Below, one piece after another: positions 41,647 through 51,666 of a stretch of 64,000 nt of DNA. The notes under the pieces were generated by a model. It saw only the letters and a program-made list of their open reading frames with translations, had not been told where the DNA came from and ran no database searches. This DNA comes from Sinorhizobium sp. 6-70 (lineage in GTDB: Bacteria; Pseudomonadota; Alphaproteobacteria; Rhizobiales; Rhizobiaceae), in NCBI RefSeq assembly GCF_030124375.1, contig NZ_JASKLS010000004.1, forward strand, positions 124,001 through 188,000. Direction: 5' to 3'. The translations under genes and the position numbers were made by a program. How positions within the stretch are numbered: position 1 is the stretch's first letter; each line of letters starts with the position of its first letter.

Positions 41647-43326
41647 ATGCCGGAGGTCAAATCCGATATCGAGATCGCGCGCGCCGCGAAGAAGAAGCCG
41701 ATCCAGGAGATCGGCGAAAAGCTCGGCATTCCGCCGGAGCACCTGCTGCCCTACGGCCACGACAAGGCCAAGGTCAGCGCTGAATTCATCGCCGCGCAGC
41801 AGGGAAACGGAAACGGCCGGCTTATCCTGGTGACGGCGATCAATCCCACGCCAGCCGGCGAAGGCAAGACGACAACGACCGTTGGGCTCGGCGACGGCCT
41901 CAACCGCATCGGCAAGAAGACGGTCGTCTGTATCCGCGAAGCATCGCTCGGCCCGTGCTTCGGCAGCAAGGGCGGTGCGGCCGGCGGCGGTTACGCCCAG
42001 GTCGTGCCGATGGAGGATATCAACCTTCACTTCACCGGCGATTTCCATGCCATCACGGCGGCGCACAACCTGCTCGCCGCGCTGATCGACAACCACATCT
42101 ATTGGGGCAACGAGCAGGCGATCGATATTCGCCGTATCGCCTGGCGTCGGGTGATGGACATGAACGACCGGGCGCTACGCCAGATTGTCGGCTCGCTCGG
42201 CGGCGTCGCCAACGGCTACCCCCGCGAGACCGGTTTCGACATCACCGTCGCCTCGGAAGTCATGGCGATTCTCTGCCTTGCGATGGACATCAAGGATCTC
42301 GAAAAGCGGCTCGGCAACATCATCATCGGCTACCGGCGCGACAAGAGCCCGGTCTACGCCCGCGACATCAAGGCCGACGGGGCGATGGCGGTACTGCTCA
42401 AGGATGCGATGCAGCCGAACCTGGTGCAGACGCTCGAGAATAACCCGGCCTTCGTCCATGGCGGCCCCTTTGCCAATATCGCCCATGGCTGCAATTCGGT
42501 GGTCGCCACCGCAACTGCCCTGAAGCTCGCCGACTATGTCGTTACCGAGGCCGGCTTCGGTGCCGATCTCGGCGCCGAAAAATTCTTCGACATCAAGTGC
42601 CGTAAGGCCGGCCTGAAGCCGGACGCCGCGGTCGTCGTCGCGACGGTGCGGGCGGTCAAGATGAATGGCGGCGTCAAGAAGGAGGATCTGGGCCGGGAGA
42701 ACATCGAGGCGCTCAAGAAAGGCTGCGCCAATCTCGGGCGGCACGTCCAGAACGTCAAGAAATTCGGCGTTCCCGTCCTTGTTGCGATCAACCACTTCAC
42801 CTCCGACACCGAGGCCGAGATCCAGGCGATCAAGGATTATGTGAGGACGCTTGGTTCCGAAGCCGTTCTCTGCAAGCACTGGGCCGAGGGTTCGGCAGGG
42901 ATAGAGGAACTCGCGCATAAGGTCGTGGACCTCGCCAATGCTGGCCATACGCAGTTCTCGCCGCTTTACCCCGACGACATGCCGCTTTTCCAGAAGATCG
43001 AGACGATCGCCAAGGACATCTATCACGCGAGCGAGGTGATTGCCGACAAGCTGGTGCGCGAACAGCTCCGGACCTGGGAGGACCAGGGTTACGGCCACCT
43101 GCCGATCTGCATGGCGAAGACCCAATATTCCTTCTCGACGGACCCGAACCTGCGCGGCGCGCCGACCGGGCACACGGTGCCGATCCGCGAGGTGCGGCTT
43201 GCGGCCGGCGCCGGCTTCATCGTCGTCATCACCGGCGAGATCATGACGATGCCGGGCCTGCCGAAAGCGCCGTCCTCCGAGAAAATACGGCTCAACGAGG
43301 AGGGGCTGATCGAGGGGCTGTTCTGA
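41647..43326 (+). CDS. fhs: Formate-tetrahydrofolate ligase
   Basis: This 559-residue enzyme joins formate to tetrahydrofolate with ATP, giving 10-formyl-THF for one-carbon metabolism. The ATP-binding segment is [25 protein letters not shown] near residue 65, followed by [28 protein letters not shown] residues and [17 protein letters not shown]. The length and sequence are characteristic. It follows the AAA+ operon by 92 bases on the same strand; no functional link is evident. Confidence 0.95.
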   Translation: MPEVKSDIEIARAAKKKPIQEIGEKLGIPPEHLLPYGHDKAKVSAEFIAAQQGNGNGRLILVTAINPTPAGEGKTTTTVGLGDGLNRIGKKTVVCIREASLGPCFGSKGGAAGGGYAQVVPMEDINLHFTGDFHAITAAHNLLAALIDNHIYWGNEQAIDIRRIAWRRVMDMNDRALRQIVGSLGGVANGYPRETGFDITVASEVMAILCLAMDIKDLEKRLGNIIIGYRRDKSPVYARDIKADGAMAVLLKDAMQPNLVQTLENNPAFVHGGPFANIAHGCNSVVATATALKLADYVVTEAGFGADLGAEKFFDIKCRKAGLKPDAAVVVATVRAVKMNGGVKKEDLGRENIEALKKGCANLGRHVQNVKKFGVPVLVAINHFTSDTEAEIQAIKDYVRTLGSEAVLCKHWAEGSAGIEELAHKVVDLANAGHTQFSPLYPDDMPLFQKIETIAKDIYHASEVIADKLVREQLRTWEDQGYGHLPICMAKTQYSFSTDPNLRGAPTGHTVPIREVRLAAGAGFIVVITGEIMTMPGLPKAPSSEKIRLNEEGLIEGLF

Positions 43327-43408
43327 GGCTGTGTGATCACGGCGGGAGCGATACCGGACCGATTAGGGGGTGTTGCGGCCGGCATCCTCCCGAACTGCGC
43401 GGGTGGTA

Positions 43409-43435
43409 GCCCCTCTGCCCTGTCGGGCAGGGGGC
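43409..43435. repeat. Hairpin between fhs and the DUF1993 gene
   Basis: GCCCCTCTGCCC and GGGCAGGGGGC pair imperfectly over a TGTC loop. It resembles part of the mosaic element at 7684-7710 and lies between two convergent genes, where it may end both transcripts. No T tract follows. Confidence 0.5.
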
Positions 43436-43460
43436 ATCGACACTCGACTTCCGTTGCCTT

Positions 43461-43970
43461 TCAGCCGAGGCCGCCGATGTAGTCGGCCTTGCCGATCGGC
43501 ACGCCCTTGTGGCGGAGGATGTCGTAGGCGGTTGTTACATGGAAGTAGAAGTTCGGCAGCACGAACTGCAAGAGGTAGTCCTCGCCGCTGAACCTGACTT
43601 TGAGGTTGGGGAAGCTGAGCGTCACTTCGCGGTTTTCACTGCCTTCGAGATCAGCCGGTTGGACCGTTTCGAGGAATGCGACGGTCTTGGCGATCCGTTC
43701 GCGTAGTTCGGCAAAACTCCGTTCCTCATCCGGGAAGCGCGGTGTTTCAATCGTCGTCAGCCGTCCAATGGCGTTCTTGCTGGTGTCGCTCGCTCGCTGG
43801 ATCTGGCCCGCCAGCGGCAGCATGTCCGGCGCCAACCGTGCGTCGAAGAGGTCAGCGAGCGGCATGCCCTTCTCCGAAGCGAAGGCTTCGGCTTTGTCGA
43901 GCAGGCCACCGAGGGCGGAAAAGCCGCGGATGAAGGCGGGTACGGAAAGCTTGTACATGGTTAGCGGCAT
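43461..43970 (-). CDS. DUF1993 family protein
   Basis: This 169-residue protein starts MPLTMYKLSVPAFIRGFSAL and has ARLAPDMLPLAGQIQRASD and FPNFYFHVTTAYDILRHKGV-like segments, the pattern of DUF1993, which belongs to the DinB/YfiT-like helical bundle group. Such proteins often bind metal through histidines; here only HVTTAYDILRH offers histidines. The function is unknown. It is convergent with fhs and downstream of the extensin-like gene on the same strand. Confidence 0.8.
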   Translation of the reverse strand: MPLTMYKLSVPAFIRGFSALGGLLDKAEAFASEKGMPLADLFDARLAPDMLPLAGQIQRASDTSKNAIGRLTTIETPRFPDEERSFAELRERIAKTVAFLETVQPADLEGSENREVTLSFPNLKVRFSGEDYLLQFVLPNFYFHVTTAYDILRHKGVPIGKADYIGGLG

Positions 43971-44059
43971 GGATTGTTCCTCGGTAAGGTCGGTGGCAGG
44001 GGAATGATCCGCAATAGATCGTGCTCGCCCGCGGCGATTTCAATCGCGTCGCCGATCGC

Positions 44060-44893
44060 CTATCGACAGTAGCGATAGCCGTTCTTGCGTTCGATGATGT
44101 CGAAATGCAGGTGCGTCTCATGGGCGGCGTCGCTGCCCGGATCGAGGACAGTCGTGAAATAGAGGCAGCCTGATGCGGTGACCGCGCGCTGAAACGCGCC
44201 GGTCAGCGTGCCATCCTCGTCACGCGGTTGAATGGCGATCGTCCTGCCGTCTCCGAGCGTGAACGAGGCGATGTCCACAGCGTTGCCGTGGGCATGCTCC
44301 GATATCTTGCCGGTCGTTGCGTTGTTGCGCAGGCGGCAGACATAGGTCGAGGCCTGGTTCAGCGCCGTGATCCGGGTATCCGGTCCGAAGGCCGTGGCGG
44401 CCGCGGGGGTCGCCGATTCCTTGGTCCAACGGGCAAGCGCCAGTGCCGTCGCGCAGCGCATCGTCCCCTCCGGCTTCAGGGCGACGCCCGGCAAGATGGC
44501 GGTCACGCGAATCGGTTTGTCGATACCGCAACCTTTGCCGTCGTCGATGCGCTTGCTGTCAGTGAATGTCCCGCCGAGCGCCTTGAGGTCGGCAAGGCAG
44601 GTTGCGTGCTCTTCGGCGGACTCCTCTTTCACGGGCAGGAATACGTCCTCAACGCTGTCGTCCTTGGTCGTGTCCCGGGGGGCTTCCTCTTTCTTTTCTG
44701 CGCTCGGCTGAGCACCTGTCTTGCCATTGCTCTCGGCGCCCTTGGGCGGCACCCCAGGCTTCGGCTCCGGGGTTGGCGTTGCCTGCTCGCCAGGGACTGC
44801 AGGTTTTGGGACCGGCACCGGACCCTTCCTGGGAAGGCTTGCGCCCGAAAGAATCAAGACGGACAACAGGATCATTCCGGCGGAGTGGCGCAT
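44060..44893 (-). CDS. Extensin-like secreted protein
   Basis: This 277-residue protein has a signal peptide (MRHSAGMILLSVLILSGASL), a Pro/Lys/Glu-rich linker, and a C-terminal extensin-like domain with GGTFTDSKRIDDGKGCGIDKP, SEHAHGNAVDIASFTLGDG and AAHETHLHFDIIERKNG, in which the histidines and aspartate resemble the metal site of D-Ala-D-Ala carboxypeptidase-like enzymes. It may act on the cell wall, but activity is unproven. I start at MRHSAG because AAAGGACC precedes it; an ATG five codons earlier is possible. It is divergent from shmR. Confidence 0.82.
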   Translation of the reverse strand: MRHSAGMILLSVLILSGASLPRKGPVPVPKPAVPGEQATPTPEPKPGVPPKGAESNGKTGAQPSAEKKEEAPRDTTKDDSVEDVFLPVKEESAEEHATCLADLKALGGTFTDSKRIDDGKGCGIDKPIRVTAILPGVALKPEGTMRCATALALARWTKESATPAAATAFGPDTRITALNQASTYVCRLRNNATTGKISEHAHGNAVDIASFTLGDGRTIAIQPRDEDGTLTGAFQRAVTASGCLYFTTVLDPGSDAAHETHLHFDIIERKNGYRYCR

Positions 44894-45025
44894 GCAGGTC
44901 CTTTCCATCCGTTGCCGAAGCCAAAACGCATGAGAGCAGATCCTGTTTCAAAATGTGCTGAAACTGAGGACATGGCCCTGCAACGAGCGTGAATCGGGAG
45001 CTCGCCGGCACCCCTGGATTTATAT

Positions 45026-45040
45026 TGACAATTTCACTCA
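45026..45040. promoter_or_regulatory. Candidate iron-responsive operator (RirA-type) upstream of shmR
   Basis: TGA-N9-TCA matches the iron-responsive operator consensus recognised by RirA in rhizobia. It lies about 127 bases before the shmR start codon. Heme-uptake genes are known RirA targets, so repression by iron is likely. Confidence 0.5.
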
Positions 45041-45166
45041 AGTTTTTTATGTGGCGTAAATGAGGCGATGCTCTGACACGTCGCACACATCCAAACCTTC
45101 GCCCAGCCAGCCCCTTGAGTTTGCCGCTCAACAGCAAGCCCGGCCAACATCTCAAAGGACTGGTCT

Positions 45167-47368
45167 ATGCTCAACCGGCATCATCGCCTGGCTCTTCTCG
45201 CATGCACGGCATTCATCACTCTCGCCGGAACAACGTTTTCGCACGCCCAATCGACCGAGGCGGCGACTGCCGCCGAAAAGCAGGGGCGCGTAACGGCACT
45301 GAAGAAACTGATCGCCACGAACGGCGAGAAGGAGGGGGTGGCCGATACGCCGCTTGCCGAGCGGGTCACCGAACAGGAACTCGACAACAATCAGATATCG
45401 AGCTTCGAAGATCTGGGGAGGAGCCTTGAACCCGGTGTGAACTTCAACCGCGCGAACGGCAGCGTCAATATTCGCGGTCTCGAAGGGCCTCGGGTGCTGA
45501 CGACGATCGACGGCATCCCGATCCCCTTCCTTGACGACGGGGCGCGCGACGCAGACGGTGGTATCGACAGCTTCGATTTTGCCGCGCTCTCGACGATCGA
45601 TATCGTGCGGGGCGCCGATTCGAGCCGCGCCGGCGGCGGTGCGCTCGGCGGCGCCGTCGTCCTGCGCACGCTGGAGCCGGAAGACCTGATCGGCGAAGGC
45701 AGGACCTGGGGTGGAATCTTCAAGTTCGCCTACGACGGTGACGATGAGAGCGTCGGCGGATCCGCCGCCGTCGCCGCGCGCTACGACAACACGGCCGTCC
45801 TGTTCCAGGGCGGCTACAAGAGGGGACACGAACGGCAGAGCAATGGCGACGTTGGCGGCTATTCGACGACGCGCACCGAGGCGGATCCCGCCGACTACGA
45901 CCAGAACAACCTCTTGTTCAAGGTCCGGCAATACACCGACAGTGGCCACACTTTCGGTCTGACGGCGGAACGCTTCGATCGCGACAAGGACATCGATTTC
46001 ATGTCCGGCCAGAGTCTCCTCGGCAATTATCGGCCGGGCAACTACGACAAGCTCGACAATACCCGGCGCGAGCGCCTGTCGCTCGACTACGAATTCGAGG
46101 CCACCGACGACAACGCCTGGTTCGACAGCGCTTCGGCCACCATCTATTGGCAGCGCCTGCTCCGCGAAAATGGTGTCGATGCCTTCCGCAGCACCTCGGT
46201 GATCGGCGCGTATTCGCGGCTCAACGAAGCAGAGGACGAGAGCTTCGGCGCCAGCGGCTACGTCGACAAGTTCTTCGGTACCGGCCTCCTGCAGCATCAG
46301 GTCACGCTCGGCGGCGATTTTGCCATCGGCAAGCTCCACCAGTATTCCTCAGGCGAGGACAGCTGCGACACAACGCCAAGCCCTTCGTGCAACTTCCTGC
46401 ATACCAATCAGTCGGATAGCCCCGACGTCGACAGCAAGAAGGTCGGTATCTATTTGCAGGATCGCATGTCGATCGGTGATGGTCCTTTCGCGCTGACGCC
46501 GGGGCTCCGCTTCGACTGGTACGACTATTCGCCCCAGAAGACGGCCGCCTATATGCGCAATCCCAACTATGACGGGTTGCCACCCGGACAGAGCGACCAG
46601 GCGCTGTCGCCAAAGCTGCTTGCGACCTATCAGGCAGCCGAACAGCTCGAGCTTTTCGCACAGTGGGCGATGGCTTTCCGGCCGCCGACAGCCGAGGAGC
46701 TCTATCTGAACTACGGTGCGCCGGGCAGCTACCTGCAGATCGGCAATCCCGACCTGAAGCCGGAAACGAGCCATGGTTTTGAGGTCGGGGCCAATTTCGG
46801 CGACGAGGAATTCGGCGGTCGCGTAAGCGCCTTCTACAATAGGTACAGGAACTTCATCGACGAGCGCTGGAGCTTTGATCCGACCGGGACCTATCCGCTC
46901 GGCATTACCGAGGCGATAAACCGCGCCAACGTCTCCATCCATGGGATCGAGCTGTCGGGCCACAAGGTATTCAGCAACGGCTTCCACGTCCGAACCGCGC
47001 TCGCCTATGCCTATGGACGGGACCTCGATACGGACGAGGTGCTCGGTTCCGTGGCTCCGCTGAAGGGAGTCCTCGGTGTAGGCTATGCCGCGGAAAGCTG
47101 GGGAACCGACGTCATCCTGACGGCTGCAATGGCCGTTTCGGAGAAGTCGACCAACAGCTTCAAGGCACCGGGCTATGGCATCGTCGATCTCACCGGCTGG
47201 TGGGAACCGGTTGAGTTGCCGGGTATGCGGGTGAATGCCGGCGTCTACAATGTCTTCGACAAGACGTATTGGGATGCCATAAACACTCAGAACACGTTCA
47301 CGCAGCCGGCTGATTTCTATTCGGAGCCGGGCCGGACCTTCAAGATCTCGCTGACGCAACGCTTCTGA
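45167..47368 (+). CDS. shmR: TonB-dependent heme receptor
   Basis: This 733-residue outer-membrane receptor resembles ShmR of S. meliloti, which binds and imports heme. It has a signal peptide (MLNRHHRLALLACTAFITLA), a plug domain near residues 65-190 (NIRGLEGPRVLTTIDGIPIPF), a 22-strand barrel, and the C-terminal ending with a final aromatic (ISLTQRF). The FRPPTAEELY motif followed by NPDLKPETSHGFEVG is typical of heme/hemoglobin receptors. It is next to trpL-trpE(G), as in S. meliloti. No tonB, exbB or hmu transport genes lie in the window. Confidence 0.9.
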   Translation: MLNRHHRLALLACTAFITLAGTTFSHAQSTEAATAAEKQGRVTALKKLIATNGEKEGVADTPLAERVTEQELDNNQISSFEDLGRSLEPGVNFNRANGSVNIRGLEGPRVLTTIDGIPIPFLDDGARDADGGIDSFDFAALSTIDIVRGADSSRAGGGALGGAVVLRTLEPEDLIGEGRTWGGIFKFAYDGDDESVGGSAAVAARYDNTAVLFQGGYKRGHERQSNGDVGGYSTTRTEADPADYDQNNLLFKVRQYTDSGHTFGLTAERFDRDKDIDFMSGQSLLGNYRPGNYDKLDNTRRERLSLDYEFEATDDNAWFDSASATIYWQRLLRENGVDAFRSTSVIGAYSRLNEAEDESFGASGYVDKFFGTGLLQHQVTLGGDFAIGKLHQYSSGEDSCDTTPSPSCNFLHTNQSDSPDVDSKKVGIYLQDRMSIGDGPFALTPGLRFDWYDYSPQKTAAYMRNPNYDGLPPGQSDQALSPKLLATYQAAEQLELFAQWAMAFRPPTAEELYLNYGAPGSYLQIGNPDLKPETSHGFEVGANFGDEEFGGRVSAFYNRYRNFIDERWSFDPTGTYPLGITEAINRANVSIHGIELSGHKVFSNGFHVRTALAYAYGRDLDTDEVLGSVAPLKGVLGVGYAAESWGTDVILTAAMAVSEKSTNSFKAPGYGIVDLTGWWEPVELPGMRVNAGVYNVFDKTYWDAINTQNTFTQPADFYSEPGRTFKISLTQRF

Positions 47369-47396
47369 GGCGGCCCAACGCATCCGATCGATCGAA

Positions 47397-47420
47397 CGGG
47401 CGGCTTGCGGTAGCCGCCCG
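47397..47420 (+). terminator. Hairpin after shmR
   Basis: A perfect 9-bp stem CGGGCGGCT/AGCCGCCCG with a six-base loop lies 29 bases after the shmR stop. No T tract follows, so it could end the message or protect it rather than terminate transcription. Confidence 0.5.
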
Positions 47421-47489
47421 CTGCAGCTCTGCTGTCGACCCCGTTTTCCCGCTTGCGTGCATGCGCAAGCCGCGCTAACACTTCCGCCC

Positions 47490-47534
47490 ATGGCAAACAT
47501 GCAGAACATTTCGATCTGGTGGTGGGCTCGCTGA
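47490..47534 (+). CDS. trpL: Tryptophan leader peptide TrpL
   Basis: This 14-codon peptide, MANMQNISIWWWAR, has three consecutive Trp codons and is followed by overlapping hairpins before trpE(G). This is the classical attenuator: when charged tRNA-Trp is scarce, ribosomes stall on the Trp codons and the terminator does not form. In S. meliloti the leader is also released as a small RNA (rnTrpL) and the peptide has independent functions, so both may apply here. Confidence 0.95.
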   Translation: MANMQNISIWWWAR

Positions 47535-47569
47535 GGCGGCCTTGACCAGTCATGCGTGATTGAGACATG

Positions 47570-47600
47570 AAGCCGCCCGAAGATTTCGAGGCGGCTTTTT
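47570..47600 (+). terminator. trp attenuator terminator
   Basis: AAGCCGCC (47570-47577) pairs with GGCGGCTT (47590-47597), then TTT. The earlier GGCGGCC near 47535 can pair with AAGCCGCC as the antiterminator. The stem lies between trpL and trpE(G). Confidence 0.85.
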
Positions 47601-47647
47601 CGTATTCAGGCCGCGTGGAAAGACCGGGCTTTTACGGAGCGAGGCGA

Positions 47648-49837
47648 ATGGCAACGGTAATTCTGGAAGACGGCGCGGAGAGCTACACCACTGAAGGCGG
47701 CATCGTCGTCACGCGCCGGCGGCGCGATGCGTCCTACACGGACGCGATCTCGTCCTGTGTCGACAAGCTCGACGAGCGGCGCGGCGCGGTCTTTTCCTCG
47801 AACTACGAATATCCCGGCCGTTACACACGCTGGGACACCGCCGTCGTCGACCCCCCGCTCGCCATCTCTTCCTTCGGTCGTTCGCTCTGGATCGAAGCCT
47901 ACAATGGGCGCGGCGAGGTGTTGCTGGCGCTCATCGGCGAGCACCTGAAATCCGTTGCAGACATCACCATTGGTGCGTCGACGACGCGTCGGCTCGATCT
48001 CACCATCAACCAGCCGGACCGTGTGTTTACCGAGGAAGAGCGCTCGAAGATGCCGACGGTCTTCACGGTGCTGCGCGCCGTGACGAACCTTTTCCATTCG
48101 GCCGAAGATTCCAATCTCGGCTTCTATGGCGCCTTCGGCTACGATCTTGCCTTCCAGTTCGACGCGATCGACCTGAAATTGCAGCGGCCGGACGACCAGC
48201 GCGACATGGTTCTCTTCCTGCCGGACGAGATCCTCGTCGTCGACCACTATGCGGCGAAGGCCTGGGTCGACTGCTATGATTTTGCCAAGGGCGGCCATTC
48301 GACCGAGGGCAAGGCCGCGGAAATCACGCCGGAGCCGTTCCGCACCGTCGACAGCATTCCGCCCCATGGCGATCACCGCCCCGGCGAATATGCCGAACTC
48401 GTGGTCAAGGCCAAGGAAAGCTTCCGTCGAGGCGACCTCTTCGAGGTCGTGCCCGGACAGAAATTCTACGAGCGCTGCGAGAGCCGCCCTTCGGAGATTT
48501 CCAACCGGCTGAAGGCGATCAACCCTTCGCCCTATTCCTTCTTCATCAACCTCGGAAACCAGGAATATCTCGTCGGCGCCTCACCGGAGATGTTCGTCCG
48601 GGTCTCGGGCCGCCGCATCGAGACCTGCCCGATCTCCGGCACAATCAAGCGGGGAGACGATCCGATCGCCGACAGCGAGCAGATCCTGAAGCTGTTGAAT
48701 TCGAAGAAGGACGAGTCCGAGCTCACCATGTGCTCGGACGTCGACCGTAACGACAAGAGCCGCGTCTGCGTGCCCGGTTCGGTGAAAGTCATTGGCCGTC
48801 GTCAGATCGAGATGTATTCGCGGCTGATCCACACCGTCGACCACATCGAGGGGCGGCTTCGCGATGACATGGACGCCTTCGATGGCTTCCTGAGCCACGC
48901 CTGGGCGGTGACCGTCACCGGCGCGCCGAAGCTCTGGGCGATGCGCTTCATCGAGAGCCACGAGAAGAGCCCGCGCGCATGGTATGGTGGCGCAATCGGC
49001 ATGGTCGGCTTCAATGGCGACATGAACACCGGCCTGACCTTGCGTACCATCCGCATCAAGGACGGGATCGCCGAGGTGAGAGCGGGCGCCACGCTGCTCT
49101 ATGATTCCAATCCGGAAGAAGAAGAAGCCGAAACCGAACTGAAGGCATCCGCCATGATTGCAGCCATCCGCGACGCCAAATCCGCCAACAGCGCCAAGGC
49201 CGGGCGCGACGTTGCGCCGGTCGGCGCGGGCGTCAACATCCTGCTCGTCGACCACGAGGACAGTTTTGTCCACACGCTGGCGAACTACTTCCGGCAAACG
49301 GGCGCGACCGTCACCACCGTGCGCACGCCGGTTGCCGAGGAGATTTTCGACCGCGTCAAACCGGACCTCGTCGTGCTTTCACCCGGGCCTGGCAGCCCGA
49401 AGGATTTCGACTGCAAGGCGACGATCAAGAAGGCGAGGGCGCGCGAACTGCCGATCTTCGGGGTTTGCCTCGGCCTTCAGGCGCTCGCAGAGGCCTATGG
49501 CGGCAACCTCCGGCAACTGGCGATCCCGATGCACGGCAAGCCATCGCGCATCCGCGTGCTGGAACCCGGCATCGTCTTCTCCGGGCTCGGCAAGGATGTG
49601 ACCGTCGGGCGCTACCATTCGATCTTTGCCGATCCTTCCAGCCTGCCGCCCGAGTTCATGATCACTGCAGAGAGCGAGGACGGCACGATCATGGGCATCG
49701 AACATATGAAAGAGCCGGTGGCGGCGGTGCAGTTCCATCCGGAGTCGATCATGACGCTCGGCGGCGACGCCGGCATGCGGATGATCGAGAACGTGGTCGC
49801 GCATCTCGCCAAGCGGGCGAAAACCAAGGCCGCCTGA
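47648..49837 (+). CDS. trpE(G): Fused anthranilate synthase TrpE(G)
   Basis: This 729-residue fusion makes anthranilate from chorismate and glutamine, the first step of tryptophan synthesis. Residues 1 to about 515 are component I, with [26 protein letters not shown] and [13 protein letters not shown] typical of TrpE; residues about 530-729 are the glutamine amidotransferase TrpG, with the nucleophile in [15 protein letters not shown] and [10 protein letters not shown] near the end. The length equals the S. meliloti protein. I start at [10 protein letters not shown] after AGGCGA; the longer frame covers the attenuator. It is controlled by the upstream trpL attenuator. Confidence 0.96.
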   Translation: MATVILEDGAESYTTEGGIVVTRRRRDASYTDAISSCVDKLDERRGAVFSSNYEYPGRYTRWDTAVVDPPLAISSFGRSLWIEAYNGRGEVLLALIGEHLKSVADITIGASTTRRLDLTINQPDRVFTEEERSKMPTVFTVLRAVTNLFHSAEDSNLGFYGAFGYDLAFQFDAIDLKLQRPDDQRDMVLFLPDEILVVDHYAAKAWVDCYDFAKGGHSTEGKAAEITPEPFRTVDSIPPHGDHRPGEYAELVVKAKESFRRGDLFEVVPGQKFYERCESRPSEISNRLKAINPSPYSFFINLGNQEYLVGASPEMFVRVSGRRIETCPISGTIKRGDDPIADSEQILKLLNSKKDESELTMCSDVDRNDKSRVCVPGSVKVIGRRQIEMYSRLIHTVDHIEGRLRDDMDAFDGFLSHAWAVTVTGAPKLWAMRFIESHEKSPRAWYGGAIGMVGFNGDMNTGLTLRTIRIKDGIAEVRAGATLLYDSNPEEEEAETELKASAMIAAIRDAKSANSAKAGRDVAPVGAGVNILLVDHEDSFVHTLANYFRQTGATVTTVRTPVAEEIFDRVKPDLVVLSPGPGSPKDFDCKATIKKARARELPIFGVCLGLQALAEAYGGNLRQLAIPMHGKPSRIRVLEPGIVFSGLGKDVTVGRYHSIFADPSSLPPEFMITAESEDGTIMGIEHMKEPVAAVQFHPESIMTLGGDAGMRMIENVVAHLAKRAKTKAA

Positions 49838-49920
49838 CGACGCTCGAATTGGGCTGTCACAAGCCGGCACTCACGGCCCTTTGACAAGACGTGCATAATC
49901 ACCCATATGGTGTTTAGAGC

Positions 49921-49952
49921 CCGCCTGCGCGAAAATTCGCGCGGGCGGTTTT
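49921..49952 (+). terminator. Terminator of trpE(G)
   Basis: CCGCC-T-GCGCGAA pairs with TTCGCGC-G-GGCGG, and TTTT follows. It lies about 85 bases after the trpE(G) stop codon. Confidence 0.75.
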
Positions 49953-50006
49953 GCGTTTGAATGGGCTTGCATTTGCAACTCGTTTGCATCTGCACGAGGA
50001 ATGAAG

Positions 50007-50918
50007 ATGAGCGCTTCCGATAGCAGAACGATCCTGAGGCTGGCCTTTTGGGGCATACCGCTTTCCGTCGGGGTCATGGGGCTGAAGATGCTCGCCTGGT
50101 GGGTGACCGGTTCGGTTGCGCTGCTTTCCGACGGGCTGGAATCCATCGTAAACGTGATTGCCGCAGTGATCGCTTATGTGGTGATCGGCTATGCCGCGAA
50201 ACCGGCGGATGCGACCCACCCGTTCGGACATCACAAGGCGGAGTATTTTTCCGCAGTCATCGAAGGCGTATTGATTGTTGTGGCGGCGCTTCTGATCATA
50301 TGGGAAGCGGTGCCGGAGATGATGGCGCCGGAACTCTTGAGCGCACCGGCGCTCGGTCTTGCGATCACTTTCGTCGCCAGCGGCATCAATGCGATCTGGG
50401 CCTATGTGCTGATCCGCGCCGGTACCCGTCATCGCTCGCCGGCGCTGAGCGCCGACGGACACCACCTTCTCTCCGACGTCATAACCTCGACAGGCGTGCT
50501 CGTTGGCCTTCTTCTTGCCATTGCCACCGGTTACGCCATCCTCGATCCGCTGCTGGCAGTGATCGTCGCCGGCAACATCCTGTTCCAGGGCTGGAAGGTC
50601 ATCTCGCGTTCGGTCGACGGCCTGATGGACAGGGCCGTGCCCGCGGAGGAGGAAGAGGCGATCAAGCAGGCAATCGCAGCAAATGCCCGCGGTTCTCTCG
50701 GCGTGCACGATCTGAAGACGCGACAGGCCGGCCCGGCGATCTTCGTGGATTTCCACATGGTCGTTCCCGAAGCGATGCCCGTCGGCGACGCCCATGACAT
50801 TTGCGACAGGGTCGAGGACGCGATCCGCGTCGTTCATCCGGGCGCGAGAATAGCCATTCATGTCGAGCCGGAAGGCGAGAAGGCGCACGGCGTGCGCGTG
50901 AAGACCAGATCGGGATGA
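50007..50918 (+). CDS. Cation diffusion facilitator, YiiP-like manganese exporter
   Basis: This 303-residue CDF transporter has six membrane helices (residues about 8-200) and a C-terminal cytoplasmic metal-binding domain. It starts [12 protein letters not shown]; helix 2 has [16 protein letters not shown] and helix 5 [16 protein letters not shown], the intramembrane metal site. The E. coli YiiP pattern DxxxD is changed here to D-G-L-E-S in helix 2, while HxxxD is kept in helix 5. The S. meliloti gene next to trpE(G) (SmYiiP) exports manganese and affects nodulation; this is most likely its ortholog. GAGGA precedes this ATG by six bases, favouring it over the ATG two codons upstream. Confidence 0.85.
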   Translation: MSASDSRTILRLAFWGIPLSVGVMGLKMLAWWVTGSVALLSDGLESIVNVIAAVIAYVVIGYAAKPADATHPFGHHKAEYFSAVIEGVLIVVAALLIIWEAVPEMMAPELLSAPALGLAITFVASGINAIWAYVLIRAGTRHRSPALSADGHHLLSDVITSTGVLVGLLLAIATGYAILDPLLAVIVAGNILFQGWKVISRSVDGLMDRAVPAEEEEAIKQAIAANARGSLGVHDLKTRQAGPAIFVDFHMVVPEAMPVGDAHDICDRVEDAIRVVHPGARIAIHVEPEGEKAHGVRVKTRSG

Positions 50919-50970
50919 GGAAAAGTGTATGCGGTTTTCCGCCCGCATCCCGCTCTTACTATTTAGAATC

Positions 50971-51016
50971 GATCACGGCCAGGATCTGGGTCGTACAGAC
51001 CCAAATCCCCGTGATC
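50971..51016. other. Large hairpin upstream of queF
   Basis: Nested stems GATCACGG/CCGTGATC, GGAT/ATCC and GGGTC/GACCC with a GTACA loop make an almost complete 46-base hairpin ending 18 bases before the queF ATG. It does not match a preQ1 riboswitch, and may be a palindromic repeat of the kind seen across Sinorhizobium. Confidence 0.55.
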
Positions 51017-51034
51017 TCGTGGAGCAGTAAGGAA

Positions 51035-51499
51035 ATGACAAAAACGGACGTATCGGGACTTTCACAACTTGGCGCAAAGGTCGACCTGCCGCAAAACCCG
51101 GATGAGGCGGTGCTTGAAAGGGTGCCGAGCGGGCACGCGGGCACGGACTTTGTCGTCCGCTTCACGGCACCGGAGTTCACCTCGCTTTGTCCGATGACGG
51201 GACAGCCGGATTTCGCGCACATCGTCATCGACTATGTGCCGGATGGCTGGCTCGTGGAGTCGAAGTCGCTCAAGCTCTTCCTGCACTCCTTCCGCAACCA
51301 TGGCGCCTTCCACGAGGATTGCACCATCGATATTGCCAAGCGGCTGGTGTCGCTGCTTTCGCCGAAGTGGCTGAGGATCGGCGCCTATTGGTATCCGCGC
51401 GGCGGCATTCCGATCGACGTGTTCTGGCAGACCGGCAAGCCGCCGGAGGGCGTCTGGCTGCCGGACCAGGGCGTGCCGACCTATCGCGGTCGTGGGTGA
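51035..51499 (+). CDS. queF: NADPH-dependent 7-cyano-7-deazaguanine reductase
   Basis: This 154-residue enzyme reduces preQ0 to preQ1 in queuosine tRNA modification. It is the short (unimodular) QueF form. The catalytic cysteine is in [16 protein letters not shown] at about residue 52, with [19 protein letters not shown] for substrate binding. The start [10 protein letters not shown] is preceded by AGTAAGGAA. It follows the CDF gene by 116 bases, including the hairpin at 50971-51016. Confidence 0.94.
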   Translation: MTKTDVSGLSQLGAKVDLPQNPDEAVLERVPSGHAGTDFVVRFTAPEFTSLCPMTGQPDFAHIVIDYVPDGWLVESKSLKLFLHSFRNHGAFHEDCTIDIAKRLVSLLSPKWLRIGAYWYPRGGIPIDVFWQTGKPPEGVWLPDQGVPTYRGRG

Positions 51500-51666
51500 G
51501 GGCTGACGAGGTTCCTAACTGCCGATGGGGCGGCATGACCGCGGGCGTTTACCACAGTGTGAGCAAGCCGGCCGGTCGCCCTAGTTCACGGTTCGGTTTG
51601 CTGCATTGTCTTCGCGGTCGAGTCGCATTATCTCACTTTGTAGACATTTCATGAGGAGTCCGAAGA

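Noticed and set aside
50971..51034. preQ1 riboswitch before queF
   Set aside because: The sequence folds as a simple long hairpin and lacks the conserved preQ1-I or preQ1-II loop and A-rich tail.
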